NCBI RefSeq assembly: GCF_037392515.1
Contig: NC_090280.1
Location: 59,285,504 to 59,349,503, forward strand
Source: Haliotis asinina
Lineage: Eukaryota > Mollusca > Gastropoda > Lepetellida > Haliotidae
DNA: 64,000 nucleotides
Direction of reading: 5' to 3'
Shown: piece after piece, positions 55,448 to 63,582 of the stretch
Layout of the letters: each line of letters begins with the position of its first letter
How positions within the stretch are numbered: the first letter of the stretch is position 1
Notes under the pieces: generated by a model
Told to the model about the DNA's origin: nothing
What the model saw: the letters and a program-made list of their open reading frames with translations, nothing else
The model's database searches: none
Made by a program: the position numbers and the translations under genes

Positions 55448-55779
55448 TTTTATTTATTTATTTATTTATTTTAAAACTATCTTTTTATTACATGTTACTT
55501 CAGAGATTTGTGCAAGTCTAGGAACGCAGTATCGCATGGTCCATATTTTATACAAACTGTATGCAGATAGGACCGGGTGTACAAATGCTCGTTTTCATTT
55601 TAGGGCCACGTGTTTGTGCTGGGGAAACATTGGCCAGGATGGAAGTACTGATGTACTTTGCCAATATGCTACAGAACTTCACCTTTAGAAAGCCCGAGGG
55701 TGCCACGCTCAACTTCAACGGATTCATTGGTGCTACGTATTTTCCTTTGCCTTATGAACTCATTGCGGAGAAAAGATGA
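44385..55779 (+). CDS. Cytochrome P450, CYP2-clan type (8 exons, 489 aa)
   Basis: Eight exons join in frame: 44385-44721, 46987-47212, 48569-48695, 50879-51041, 52040-52176, 53132-53228, 54385-54591, 55604-55779; all introns are GT-AG. The product is a heme monooxygenase, anchored in the endoplasmic reticulum by an N-terminal membrane helix (residues about 9-28) followed by the hinge LPPGPP (32-37). Key parts are all present: helix C W-x3-R (W122, R126), I-helix AGTET (298-302), K-helix E355-x-x-R358, PERF (410-413), and the heme loop F429-SIG-PR-V-C436-AG with the cysteine ligand. The length is normal for a microsomal P450. The LPPGPP hinge, the AGTET motif and the exon pattern point to the CYP2 clan; subfamily and substrate cannot be read from sequence. 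The start lies in a good context (accATGg). Introns are full of SINEs and small MITEs. Confidence 0.9.
44985..45075 (+). repeat. SINE family B head fragment
   Basis: gttaaagcgttcgcacgtca, gggttcgattccccacatgg, then ctgtgaagcccatttct and an abrupt end. Confidence 0.72.
45395..45458 (-). repeat. SINE family B head fragment
   Basis: Reverse head: cgaacgcttaaaccgctagg ctaccc, preceded by a worn body. Confidence 0.5.
45890..46110. repeat. Diverged 169-bp direct duplication
   Basis: ctcagaaactgttatagact followed by gggaaaccaaat recurs 169 bp later as ctcagagacagttacagatt and ggaaaaccaaat; both are followed by similar ggacatgaatg phrases. Confidence 0.6.
46431..46986 (+). repeat. 38-bp minisatellite ending at the exon 2 acceptor
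   Basis: Units of 38 bp (ctccactgcaagtactcaac, cactcactcaaccacta-like) with 12-bp sub-repeats (ctcaaccactca). The last unit is the functional acceptor ctccactgcag of P450 exon 2. The first unit (46442-46453) also reads ctccactgcaggta, while the inner units have gcaag. Confidence 0.93.
46987..47212 (+). CDS. P450 exon 2
   Basis: Residues 113-188, with the helix C motif (QAWKEIRRFSLQTMRDFGMG). Donor GTGAGT, ends in phase 2. The open frame continues upstream through the minisatellite, but the acceptor marks the true start. Confidence 0.9.
47372..47475. mobile_element. Tc1/mariner-type MITE
   Basis: 104 bp flanked by TA. Ends ctgaatcgaaaaagaaac and, inverted, ctgaacagcgaaagaatcg. Single left ends of the same family also occur near 44885 and 54671 (ctgaacagcaaaaagaaacg). 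Confidence 0.7.
47795..47945 (+). repeat. SINE family B copy
   Basis: Worn head, ggattccccacatgggtaca, ccatttctgggaccccctg and an actcactcac tail. Confidence 0.75.
48085..48545 (+). repeat. SINE family A copy split by a MITE
   Basis: The 5' part to 48228 (gatcgatgctcatgctgttg) and the 3' part from 48466 (tgttgataactggatcgtct) are halves of one SINE, separated by a 237-bp insertion. Confidence 0.8.
48229..48465. mobile_element. MITE inserted in a SINE
   Basis: The left end cagaaacgtaacgtgtaagc and the inverted right end agaaaacggaacgtgtacgc continue alike through gagacg. Flanking tgttgatca and tgttgataa look like an approximate 9-bp target duplication. Confidence 0.8.
48569..48695 (+). CDS. 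P450 exon 3
   Basis: Residues 188-230 (YDYHDEKFHKLMRLLNDVVK onward), acceptor TGTGACAG, donor GTATAT, ends in phase 0. Confidence 0.88.
49174..49300. repeat. 36-bp tandem repeat, 3.5 copies
   Basis: The unit aattcacactgcattcactt + ccctccataacgaccc repeats at 49174, 49210 and 49246; a fourth begins at 49282. Confidence 0.93.
49397..49540 (+). repeat. SINE family B copy
   Basis: attagcctagtagttgaagt, gggttcgattccctacatgg, tttttggtgtcccccgtcgt and aacgctaaaagagaggtaaa. Confidence 0.78.
49765..49905 (+). repeat. SINE family B copy, degraded
   Basis: gggcgttcgctcgtcacggc, then ccatttctggtgtatccc and gatattgctgggatattgct. Confidence 0.68.
50455..50520 (-). repeat. SINE family A fragment
   Basis: ggccgcagccagcaattgtc ctgctatatgactgcgg, the tail-proximal end of the family in reverse. 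It precedes a second copy in the opposite orientation. Confidence 0.55.
50530..50745 (+). repeat. SINE family A copy
   Basis: gatcttcagcagcccgtgtt, gactaacgggatcgggtagg, gttgatcactggattgtctg and agctggaatattgggaaata. Confidence 0.75.
50879..51041 (+). CDS. P450 exon 4
   Basis: Residues 231-285 (ARVAIGHMQRLCEFVKGVVD onward), helices F-H region. Acceptor GTTACAG, donor GTAAGA, ends in phase 1. Confidence 0.88.
51375..51535 (+). repeat. SINE family B copy, well preserved
   Basis: gtgtagcctagtggttaaag, gagtttgaatccccacatag, then gatattgccggaatattgtc and the ctcactcac tail. Confidence 0.82.
51745..51897 (-). repeat. SINE family B copy
   Basis: Reverse copy: gtgagtgagttttacgccgt, gacatcagaaatgggccc and the head complement aaccactgagctacccc. 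Confidence 0.8.
52040..52176 (+). CDS. P450 exon 5
   Basis: Residues 285-330, the I helix with AGTETSSTSVNW. Acceptor GTTTCACAG, donor GTAAGC, ends in phase 0. Confidence 0.9.
52500..52585 (+). repeat. SINE family B tail fragment
   Basis: gggaagcccattttggatgc, cccccgccgtgatattgttg and aaaagcggcgtgaca. Confidence 0.65.
52622..52856 (+). repeat. SINE family A copy
   Basis: ctggtcttcagcaaa, gtaagaggcgactaacagga, gtagatcgatgcttatggtg and the shared tail aatattgctgagtgcgac. Confidence 0.82.
53132..53228 (+). CDS. P450 exon 6
   Basis: Residues 331-363, the K helix with the E-x-x-R pair (VNEVLRLSP). Acceptor TGTTTCAG, donor GTATGT, ends in phase 1. Confidence 0.9.
53560..53655 (-). repeat. SINE family B fragment
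   Basis: atgggcttcacacattgtag, ggggaatcgaacccagatct and gtgacgagtggacactttaa. Confidence 0.7.
53770..53925 (-). repeat. SINE family B copy
   Basis: gttttacgccgcgttcagca, gggacaccagaaatgggttt, gaactgaacccggatcttcg, then the head complement caccaggctacc. Confidence 0.78.
53936..54165 (-). repeat. SINE family A copy
   Basis: gagtgagtgagttttacgcc, gtctggaccagacaatccag, aaacattggttgctgaagac and ggatcttcacgag. Confidence 0.8.
54215..54355 (+). repeat. SINE family B copy before P450 exon 7
   Basis: aaaacgttcgctcgtcacgc, aggttcgattccacaaatgg, ccagttctggtgtcccc and aatattgcaaaacgcgg. The same SINE precedes the exon 7 copy at 58.66 kb. Confidence 0.78.
54385..54591 (+). CDS. P450 exon 7
   Basis: Residues 363-432, including FKPERF and the first half of the heme loop (FIPFSIG). 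Acceptor CTTTTCTCCAG, donor GTAAGT, ends in phase 1. Confidence 0.9.
55396..55471. repeat. (TTTA)n microsatellite
   Basis: About 18 TTTA units with one slip (attttattt), in the last P450 intron. Confidence 0.95.
55604..55779 (+). CDS. P450 exon 8
   Basis: Residues 432-489: the heme-cysteine motif PRVCAGETLARMEV to the C-terminus LIAEKR and TGA at 55777-55779. Acceptor TTCATTTTAG. Confidence 0.9.
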
Positions 55780-57019
55780 TGACAGCACGGATAAGAATAC
55801 ATAGCCCAAGGCTATGAACTTCAGTCAATAATTCAATACATGTTTTAGGGATATATTGATGTGAAAATGGGTTTCCTCACCTGATACGTTCACTTCCAAA
55901 ACAATTATTGACTGAGTTTTAAGTGTTAAACGGCATTTTTAGAAATATGAAACGGTAACTCCACAAATGAGCAACACAAATATTACCCGTATCGGAAATC
56001 GAACCAGGACCTAGGGTGGCGTGACAAGCGAACGCATTAACACTAGCTTAACTTAGAAGGACACCGGTCATTTCTTAGCCAGTTACACCTTCTTCCACAA
56101 AATAAACAAAGCAAAGAATCTTGTGCTTGTTCAGTCTTCTGTTGGGGAGAAAGATCCGTAATCCTTTGACTTTATCCTATCACAGCGTGCCTATGGAGCA
56201 ACGTTCTTGGTTTACCGACAGGTATGACCATATTTTCAATCTGGGACTTCCTGCTATTTTCGGCTGTAAGAGTATTACTATGACAAATTCATGTTTTGTA
56301 TTTTGCTGGTAATGCCCAATTGTTTTTTTGTATTTATGTAGATGTCAGGCATGTATGCCAAACATTTCAGAAGCTGTCAAGAATCAATTTGATGTTTAAG
56401 AATCATGACGCTGAGTTTCAACTAAAATGGGCGACGTATCATACGTTACTGCAATGTTTATACGGTATGAGGAACGTACTCAATCCACCCTTACAATGTA
56501 TATTGTACATGCCTTTCCATAAGAACCATCACCCCTCCATTTTTATTTAGTAACTTAAGTCCATATACTTTTTGAGGACGGCCACGTGACCACCTCAGTC
56601 CAATCAGGCAACCGTGAAATATGCATAAATAATAAACTAAAACATTTATATCAACAACACATCATTTAATAGAACTTGAATACCATATGGAAATTACATG
56701 TACCTGACTGCTACTGTCGGCATGATGTGTGCCAGGCACACAGGTTATATATCACCAAATCCCAGGATGCCTCTTCTGGCAGTCAGTCAGTTAGGGCCAG
56801 CATTACTTCATGAAATGTGCCAGGAGTGCTGTGTTGCAACGGGTGACATTACCTTGTACATGAACGTGTTCCCCAGCTGACAGTGGGAAAGGGCGTTACC
56901 GTGCCATCGCGAGTTAGGGAAAACGATATAACCTCTGTTCTAACCTAGAAGGGGTTATCAGTCAATACCCAAAAATAATTTTGAAAAATTATTAGCAATA
57001 ATGATAGCAATAATACAAT
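55780..57019. other. P450 3' flank and intergenic space
   Basis: Contains a worn SINE B (55930-56050) and AATAAA at 56101, too far to be confident as the polyadenylation signal. Between 56100 and 57019 no gene or family was recognised. Confidence 0.35.
55930..56050 (-). repeat. SINE family B copy, degraded
   Basis: cggaaatcgaaccaggacct and gtgacaagcgaacgcattaa, with a worn body before them. Confidence 0.6.
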
Positions 57020-57915
57020 TTGTATAAATAAAAGTCTCACACAGCTTCCTGAACAAGAGTCAGATCCCAACTCTGGAAAACTCGCACATAACGCCCGGTA
57101 TGTACCGGATGTTGAAGCAGTTCACCGATTGAGCAATCGTAGACAATGTCCCTGGTCTTCCATGCTAAATAATGACACGTGGAATCATTTGTACAAATAG
57201 AAGTCCCAAGCGGTGTCCTGCACAAGAGCCATATCCAATGCCTGGAAAACTCGCACATAACATCCGGTATGTACTGGATGTTGAAGCAGTTCACCGATTG
57301 AGCAATCGTAGAAAATGTCCCTGGTCTTCCACGCTAAATAATGACACGTGGAATCATTTGTACAAATAGAAGTCCCAAGCGGTGTCCTGCACAAGAGCCA
57401 TATCCAATGCCTGGAAAACTCGCTCGTAACGTCCGGTATGTACTGGATGTTGAAGCAGTTCACCGATTGAGCAATCATAGACAATGTCCCTGGTCTTCCA
57501 TGCTAAATAATGACACGTGGAATCATTTGTACAAATAGAAGTCCGAAGCAGTGTCCTGCACAAGAGCCATATCCAATGCCTGGAAAACTCGCTCGTAACG
57601 TCCGGTATGTACCTGATGTTGAAGCAGTTCACTGGATGAGCAGTCGTTGACAATATCCCCCAGTTTTCCAGGCCAGCTAATAACACATGGACCCACACAT
57701 GATTTAAACAGATAGAAGTCCCAAGAAATGTCCAGGCCAAGAGTCAGATCCCAAGCCTGGAAAACTCACACGTAACGTCCGGTATGTACCGGATGTTGAA
57801 GCACTGCACTGGATGAGCAATCGTGGACAGTATCTCCAGTTTTCCTGAGCTAACTATTGACACATGGATTCACACAGGATTGATATAGATAGAAGTCCCA
57901 AGAAGTGTCTTGAAC
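57020..57915 (-). repeat. Five decayed tandem copies of the PAN exon tail
   Basis: Anchor tggaaaactc recurs at 57074, 57243, 57412, 57581 and 57758 (steps 169, 169, 169, 177), and the matching point in the lectin's last exon is about 178 bp further on. On the minus strand each unit reads a PAN-like NCFNIQYIPDVTSEF, then, after a one-base frame change, a tail like LVQDTAWDFYLYK. The exon itself reads CIGFNFRYNPEVTCEL and LVQDTSWDFYLYQ without a break. The copies lie downstream of the gene's stop. Confidence 0.85.
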
Positions 57916-58103
57916 AAGTGTCAGATCCGAATTTTGTACGAGCTCGCAGGTGACTTCCGGGTTGTACCGGAAGTTGAAGCCGATGCAGGTCCTGACATGT
58001 TCACAGGCGACGGCGCATGCAATCAAACTATTAATCTCTGGTCCTTGGGTAATGTTGGAGGCACCGTCGTAGCGAGATCCTCGTGTTGGCACAAATGATG
58101 CAC
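57850..58103 (-). CDS. Lectin gene last exon, PAN/Apple-like domain
   Basis: 254 nt from acceptor TATTTCAG to TAG at 57850-57852, 83 residues. Cysteines are spaced ACAVAC, TCIGFNF, VTCEL; the tail is SCVNPCVNS. Its second half is the parent of the five tandem copies next to it. Confidence 0.68.
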
Positions 58104-61100
58104 CTGAAATACGATGATACAATCTGGAGGTCATTGTCAAATTTGGTCCACATGGATTGAATGATATCATCTTAATCAATATGTTAGTAAGCACAATGCG
58201 TTTACATTTGAGTTTTTCTGTTGGGTACGAGTATGCAACATGTGTCTCTGAAATTTTCGTCTGAATATTGGAAACCAAGTACTAGAGTAGGTGAGATTGT
58301 ACTCTTGTGGGGAATCGAATCCAGATCTTCGGCGTGACCCACCGGCCCCGGACAATTACATGTATATTTAGATTCCTCTCTCTGCATGGTTTCATAATCA
58401 ATTCTTCATTCATCACAGTTGTACATAATTTGCGTGTTTTATTTGCATTTTGACAGATGCATAGGATTGTACCTCTAATACTTGAGAGGCGGTGGGGAGG
58501 CCTTGTGGTTAAAGCGCTCGCCTGTAACGCCAAGAGCAGTTCGATTCCCCACATGGGTACAATATATGGAGCCCATTTCCGGGTTCCCTATCGTGATATT
58601 GCTAGACTATAGCTAAAAGTGGTATAAATACACACTCAGACAAGTTTCTTCTCTCCAGTCCAGTTTGTCATCCCGCACAGCACACACGCTGACACCACTC
58701 TCGCCGGGTTTAACAATCCAGTGATCAACATCATGGGTAACTTGGCCGCTAGACAGTCGATACGGAAGTGAGTCCCAAACTTAACAATGTTTTGATATTT
58801 CAAAGTAGTATATGATTTGGATTTCCCAGGGAATTATATCTTGAAATGTTTTGGTTTATTTTGCTACTATTACTGTCAGTATCAGATATCCTTTGGCAAA
58901 CCTTCATGACATTCTGTGGATGGTGCTTACACAAATGTATAATAACGTTAGAATGTCTCATTTTGGGCTCAGTAATATCAATGGAAGCTTGTCTCCATGA
59001 CTGGCAGCAACAGAACAAATCATGGCAGTATATCCTTTTGTTGTAATATAATTTTTTTATGTAATAGTGACCTACAATAGAGGAAACAGGAACGATTCAA
59101 TTGGAAACCAACAACCCGTACAATTATATTTTTAGCGAATATCTCAGTTTGTATGTATTGACAGAAGCTAAAGGTTTGACACAGTGGTTACATAACTTTA
59201 TTTAGCCTACAAAAAAAAACAATACGTGAAATGATTTCAATTGATTATGGTGTAAATACGTCGAAAGAGGTCGACTTCTCGGCTTTTTCCTATTCGCACC
59301 GACGTGTCAAGAAATGTTTTAATTTGCCAACAAAATATGTCATGACCAAATAAGATAAGGATTACAATTCACCACCAGTCAGCTGATCAAACAAATCGAT
59401 TTAATACACATTCGCTTCTTGAAAATATCAAACTTTTATAAAGTTTGGGACTCTCTCTTCTTGGATCGACTGTCTATGGTGGGAAATGGTGGCTGACGGC
59501 GGCAGTCAACTTCCGGTTGAACATAGACAGTGTTTACCCCCGTGGTACTGTTTCACACATTTGCAACATGCACAACTCATCATTGCGACCTTCCTAGTTT
59601 ACAACAAGGAAACTTACACAAACTATTGTCATCTGTAAGCTCTCCATAAACTTTCACTTCGCAGAATTGCAGCAAATCGTTATCACTTAACTTGGTTGTC
59701 TTGGTGAGACGGAGATACCGGCCTCTCACTGGTCTTGTACATCTTATGGTCAGTGTAGACCACGTAATGAAGTCTGAGATGAAGTAGCAGAGTTTGGCCG
59801 GAGTCGAGGGTTCAATAGATGGGTCTTCGTCAAAAAGCTCCAGAGAGGTATGGTGCAATCGCTCAGCTGCAAAAATGTTTTGGTTTTTTATGTAAAACGT
59901 CATGAAATGGACGGCGAGGGGTGGCTTAAGGATTAAAGCGTTTGCTCGTCATGACGAAGACGATTATGGGAATCCGGTGGTCAGGATCGTTGCCTTGGAT
60001 AACACACCCAAGTGAACATCCAAGATCGATGTTCATGATGTCAATCACTGGTTCATCTGGTTCAGACAAGATTATTTACAGACTGTAACTACATAGCAGG
60101 AAAATTGCAGTGTTATACATCAAACAAAGACAATATATATTTTTAGATATACATGTATTTTTCACCATCGTTTATTAATCCTATTTTACAAAATCACTAT
60201 ATAGGGCGTTAAGCCTGCCAGAAACCAATTAGTTTTGAGCGTCTGGGGTGGCATAATCCAAAAGGCACCCCGACACCCGGTATTGACAAACTGTAAGGAT
60301 GTCCTGTGCCACTCACAGAGAAACAACAGGGGCCATTATGGCCAGTCATTGTTCCCCCTTTGGGTGGGAACGACCGGTTTCTACTGAGACAGGCACTCTT
60401 TGGACTACACAACCGAGTGGGAACTATCGGCAATGTTATCATCATATCGGCAATGTTTCGGCTATATCGTGACGAGACCAATTAATAATCATAGTATAGA
60501 TCAGTACAATGAAAGGAAGAACAACAAAACTACTAATGCTATAGATTGCAAACAACTACTGACGGTAGATCACCACACTGGGCACCATGGGAACTTACAG
60601 TACATCTGCTTTTTTCATGGGCCCTTGCTGCATCCCCTAAGCTGTTAGCAAATTTGGACATATCTAATCAGACACTAAAAACACACATACATAAACGTCT
60701 TCTAAGGAGGGCGCATGACATGACTAATGCATTGCCGTACTTAACTTTTCTCAATAAGGGGGCACCGTACACATTATATCAATACTTGATGAACAAAAAA
60801 ATAACCTGTAACAAGATTCTAGGTGCCCCCTGCCCCCTGCCCCCTGCCCCCTGCCCCCTGCCCACTGCCCCCTGCCCACTGCCGACCCCCACCCGCTCCA
60901 ACAATCCCCCAGGGCTACACATGGCCTTGCAATAGAGGACCAGTCTCACATCTTAGAGGTGACAATTGGCACGTACATATAACGTCTCACGATTGATCCT
61001 GGTTCTGTTAATGCACTATCTAATAAATGTCTATTCTTTGTCAGTATTCTAATCGAGGTAACTCACGACAACAATCCTGTCTGTTTATGATTTCGATCTT

Positions 61101-61282
61101 CTTCACAATGAAGCTAGCCTGCAAGTCAACCTGCCACCAGGGCTCGCTGTCCCCATACACAGACGCAAAACAGCTTCCAGAGCCAAAGTGGCCATTACTG
61201 CTTCCATCATTGGCAGTGCTCCCATCAACGCCGCTGTACGCTGAACTTTCTGAGGTTGGCTTGTTCAAGGCCAGATTTGTTT
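57850..61282 (-). CDS. F-type lectin (fucolectin) with PAN/Apple-like domain, 5' incomplete
   Basis: Three exons join in phase 1: 61067-61282, 59618-59866, 57850-58103. The first two form an F-type lectin domain of the fucolectin/tachylectin-4 kind: NLALNKPTSESS opening, PWWQVDL, the NRQDCC-PERL turn, then RGRYLRL and the closing FCEVKVYGE. Such domains bind L-fucose outside the cell. The R-x-D-x4-R part of the sugar motif is present and is completed across the exon junction. The His expected ahead of it is absent between the Cys and PWW. The last exon carries a Cys-rich PAN/Apple-like module (SLIACAVACEHVRTCIGFNF, then VTCEL), a protein- or sugar-binding fold, and a short tail to TAG. A signal-peptide exon must lie above 61282 but was not found. 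Secretion is inferred from the family. Confidence 0.72.
58300..58345 (-). repeat. SINE family B head fragment
   Basis: ggggaatcgaatccagatct tcggcgtgacc, the family's middle in reverse. Confidence 0.6.
58490..58640 (+). repeat. SINE family B copy
   Basis: ccttgtggttaaagcgctcg, cagttcgattccccacatgg, gagcccatttccgggttcc and gctaaaagtggtataaa. It occupies the same place relative to the exon 7 copy as the SINE at 54.2 kb does to exon 7. Confidence 0.8.
58659..58714 (+). pseudogene. Copy of the start of P450 exon 7
   Basis: After an intact acceptor (cttctctccag) the frame reads QFVIPHSTHADTTLAGFN, matching the exon 7 start PFVIPHSTDADTTLAGFN with few changes. It then breaks into a SINE A scrap (aatccagtgatcaacatc). 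It is not joined to any other P450 exon here. Confidence 0.85.
58738..59617. other. Lectin gene intron, unassigned part
   Basis: AT-rich. Nothing recognised beyond the P450 exon scrap at its left edge. Confidence 0.3.
59618..59866 (-). CDS. Lectin gene exon, F-type domain second half
   Basis: 83 codons, phase 1 in and out; acceptor CATTTTTGCAG, donor GTAAGT. Reads ERLHHTSLELFDEDP to CEVKVYGELTDDNSL. Confidence 0.75.
59915..59965 (+). repeat. SINE family B head fragment
   Basis: aggattaaagcgtttgctcg tcatgacgaagac, joined directly to a SINE A copy. Confidence 0.55.
59968..60110 (+). repeat. SINE family A copy, degraded
   Basis: aatccggtggtcaggatcgt, gatcgatgttcatgatgtca, gttcatctggttcagac and ttatttacagact. 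Confidence 0.65.
60111..61066. other. Lectin gene intron, unassigned part
   Basis: Open but unrecognised frames on both strands (60209-60481 minus, 60546-60935 plus), plus the C-rich repeat below. Confidence 0.3.
60825..60884. repeat. (TGCCCCC)n repeat
   Basis: About eight heptamer units tgccccc, some with an A (tgcccac); strongly C-rich on the plus strand. Confidence 0.92.
61067..61282 (-). CDS. Lectin gene exon, F-type domain first half
   Basis: 72 codons, phase 1 in and out; acceptor CTAATTACAG, donor GTGAGT. Reads NLALNKPTSESSAYSG to IINRQDCC. Confidence 0.78.
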
Positions 61283-61299
61283 CTGTAATTAGTCAGAAC

Positions 61300-61630
61300 T
61301 TTTCAAACACGTGTACCCTTGTGGAAAATCAAACCAGGGGATCTTCAGTGCCCTTTAAAAGAGATATTTTTCAAAAGTAATAAATGGACCTAAGACATGT
61401 GTACATTGTTGCCAAGTGGACAATCAAATTCAGAGATCGTCAATGTCATGAACTGCATTAATATACAAATGCACTAAATACACCTCAGACATTGTTGCCA
61501 TGGGGAAAGTCAAACACAGAGACCTTCAAAGTCGTGTAAGACATTTATATTGCAGTGCTCTAAACATACCTCAGGCAATGTTCTCATGTGGACAATGATC
61601 TCGCGAGTATTACGTGAGAATGTTTAACCC
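61300..61630 (-). repeat. Tandem, much-diverged SINE B head units
   Basis: Four units share an order of phrases like the reverse SINE B head: acattgttgccaagtggaca, atcaaattcagagatc, gtcatgaactgcattaa; then attgttgccatggggaaagt, cacagagaccttcaaagtc. Spacing is about 90 bp. Confidence 0.5.
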
Positions 61631-63582
61631 ACTTAAATGTCACTTAATGTAGGGGAGAATTTGTCAGCTGTCTGCTTTCTGGAAGAAGGGAACGATCGTA
61701 AGTTCAAGCCAAAAAAATGACTGAAAATCTAAAACATTTATTGTAACCAAAGTGCCTTTGTTTTGTGTTGAATTTGAAGCATACTGCAAGTCATCAGCGG
61801 TTGGAGACAACCGCAAAAGGTTGATACATAAATAATGAAAATGGAACAAGGTTTTACTTCGAAACAATTATTCAGAAACAGACAAACGGGCCATAACGTA
61901 AGCTTTAGTCTGTCTTTAGTCTGTCTTTAGTCTTTCAGTCTGATAGTAACAACCTGGACAGACTATTTCTTTAGCTCTGTTTCTTATTTTCGTATTCTCT
62001 TAAACATTTGTATTAAGTTGGCCTTCACTCTAAATCCGTATCTGTGTACAACATGTTTATTTGTCTCCGCAAACTGTATAAACCCACACATTTGACGCCC
62101 TGACCAACAATGTAGAAAGTTCACATATGGCTTTTGTGAAGCGTTGCATGAGAAAAGGAGATGTTATCTTCTGTCGTAAGTTCCATGATACTAAAATACT
62201 CGTAGGTATGACTCGGCGTAAACGTCTGTGATGAATCTTTAGACAGAACTAATTGATTCCTTTGCATCTAAGAAACGTTAATGTCTGGAAGCATTATTCA
62301 CTGATAATCGATATTGATTGTGAACCATTACAACGTCTGCGGAAGTATTGTTAATCAATTTACAGCAATGAAACTATCTTTTTACGAGTAAAGTGACAAT
62401 GGCAGAGTATTGATATAAAGTATCTTATAATCTATAATAATTAGTGTACAAGAAGTAGCAAATAAGTATCCCTTTCAATTAGTTGACTGATGCAGTGTGA
62501 ACATCAGGCTAACACATAGGATGAATAGCGGCACTTCACCAATATATTTAATAACAAAGCCATTTTACCAAGATTTGCAACATATCCAGACGTTGACAGT
62601 TTCTGCGTGAAGTATAGTCATGGATTTACAGCAAGGATTCAACACAGACTTCTCTTTAAAATCCCTGATGGGACAAAAAATCCCAAGTACTAGAATCTGT
62701 ACGTCAGCGAGCGAGATACGAATTTAGGTCACATTGGCAGTATTTCAACCGTATTGTGATTGAAACATTAATAATACATCTGTCAACGAAGGACAGTAAA
62801 ACAAACTAGAATGTCACAGATATGGATATAAAACTAATAAGTAAATCTCTTGAACTACTGAAGATTATGCAATAGATAAACAGGCTCAAGATCACCAACA
62901 AGTGAAGGTAGACCTCCACAGCAGGCACCAGGGAATTTTGTTTCCTGCATGGACCCTAGTTGGATTTACACCACCTTCACCCAGATGATTGCTATTGTAG
63001 ACAGATCTAGCGAAAGACATCCGTCAACAAAATATATAACACAAACGTTTGAAAACAATTCTATTTCTTGAAGAAAACAAGTTATTAAATGATAACTGAC
63101 ATGGTAAAAACGTCCTACAAAGTGTCATTTCTAAACATAATAATGTTCCATTTGGCCACTTTCTAAATTGCTTTTGGTACTGTGAAGTTTCCTTAACAGG
63201 TAAATCAGTCGTTTTAACTCATTCTTAAGTAACGTTCAGGGATCTGTCCTGAATAGGAAAAAAATCAGAATTCCATTTTCATCATAACAGACAATGCATA
63301 ATATTCTAGGCACACAAAATTTAAAATCTAAACTTATCAAACCTGTGTAGACACATAATTATTTAAACTCAGAGATTATTAACAAGTATCCAACATACAT
63401 GCACGTGCCACGTTCCGTGACGTCATTGGTTTCGTCCTTGAGACGTGCAGTACGCTGTTGCACATGCATTCCGGGAAAGAGAAACAAAGCAAATGAGGGC
63501 CACACAATATTGTCACTTTGGAAAGCTCAGTCCTTCCCCCTGTGATCGTTCAAGAATAAAACGGCTATTGAAACGCATAACA
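61631..63582. other. Unassigned AT-rich sequence
   Basis: Should contain the lectin gene's 5' exon and promoter (minus strand), but none could be identified. A 12-bp phrase tttagtctgtct repeats three times at about 61902-61935. Confidence 0.3.

Noticed and set aside
57354-57740. 128-codon minus-strand frame as a separate gene
   Set aside because: It crosses tandem unit boundaries in changing PAN frames; it reads repeated exon tails, not a gene.
60209-60481. 90-codon minus-strand frame in the lectin intron as an extra exon
   Set aside because: No splice sites fit the phase-1 junctions, which already join cleanly without it, and no domain was recognised.
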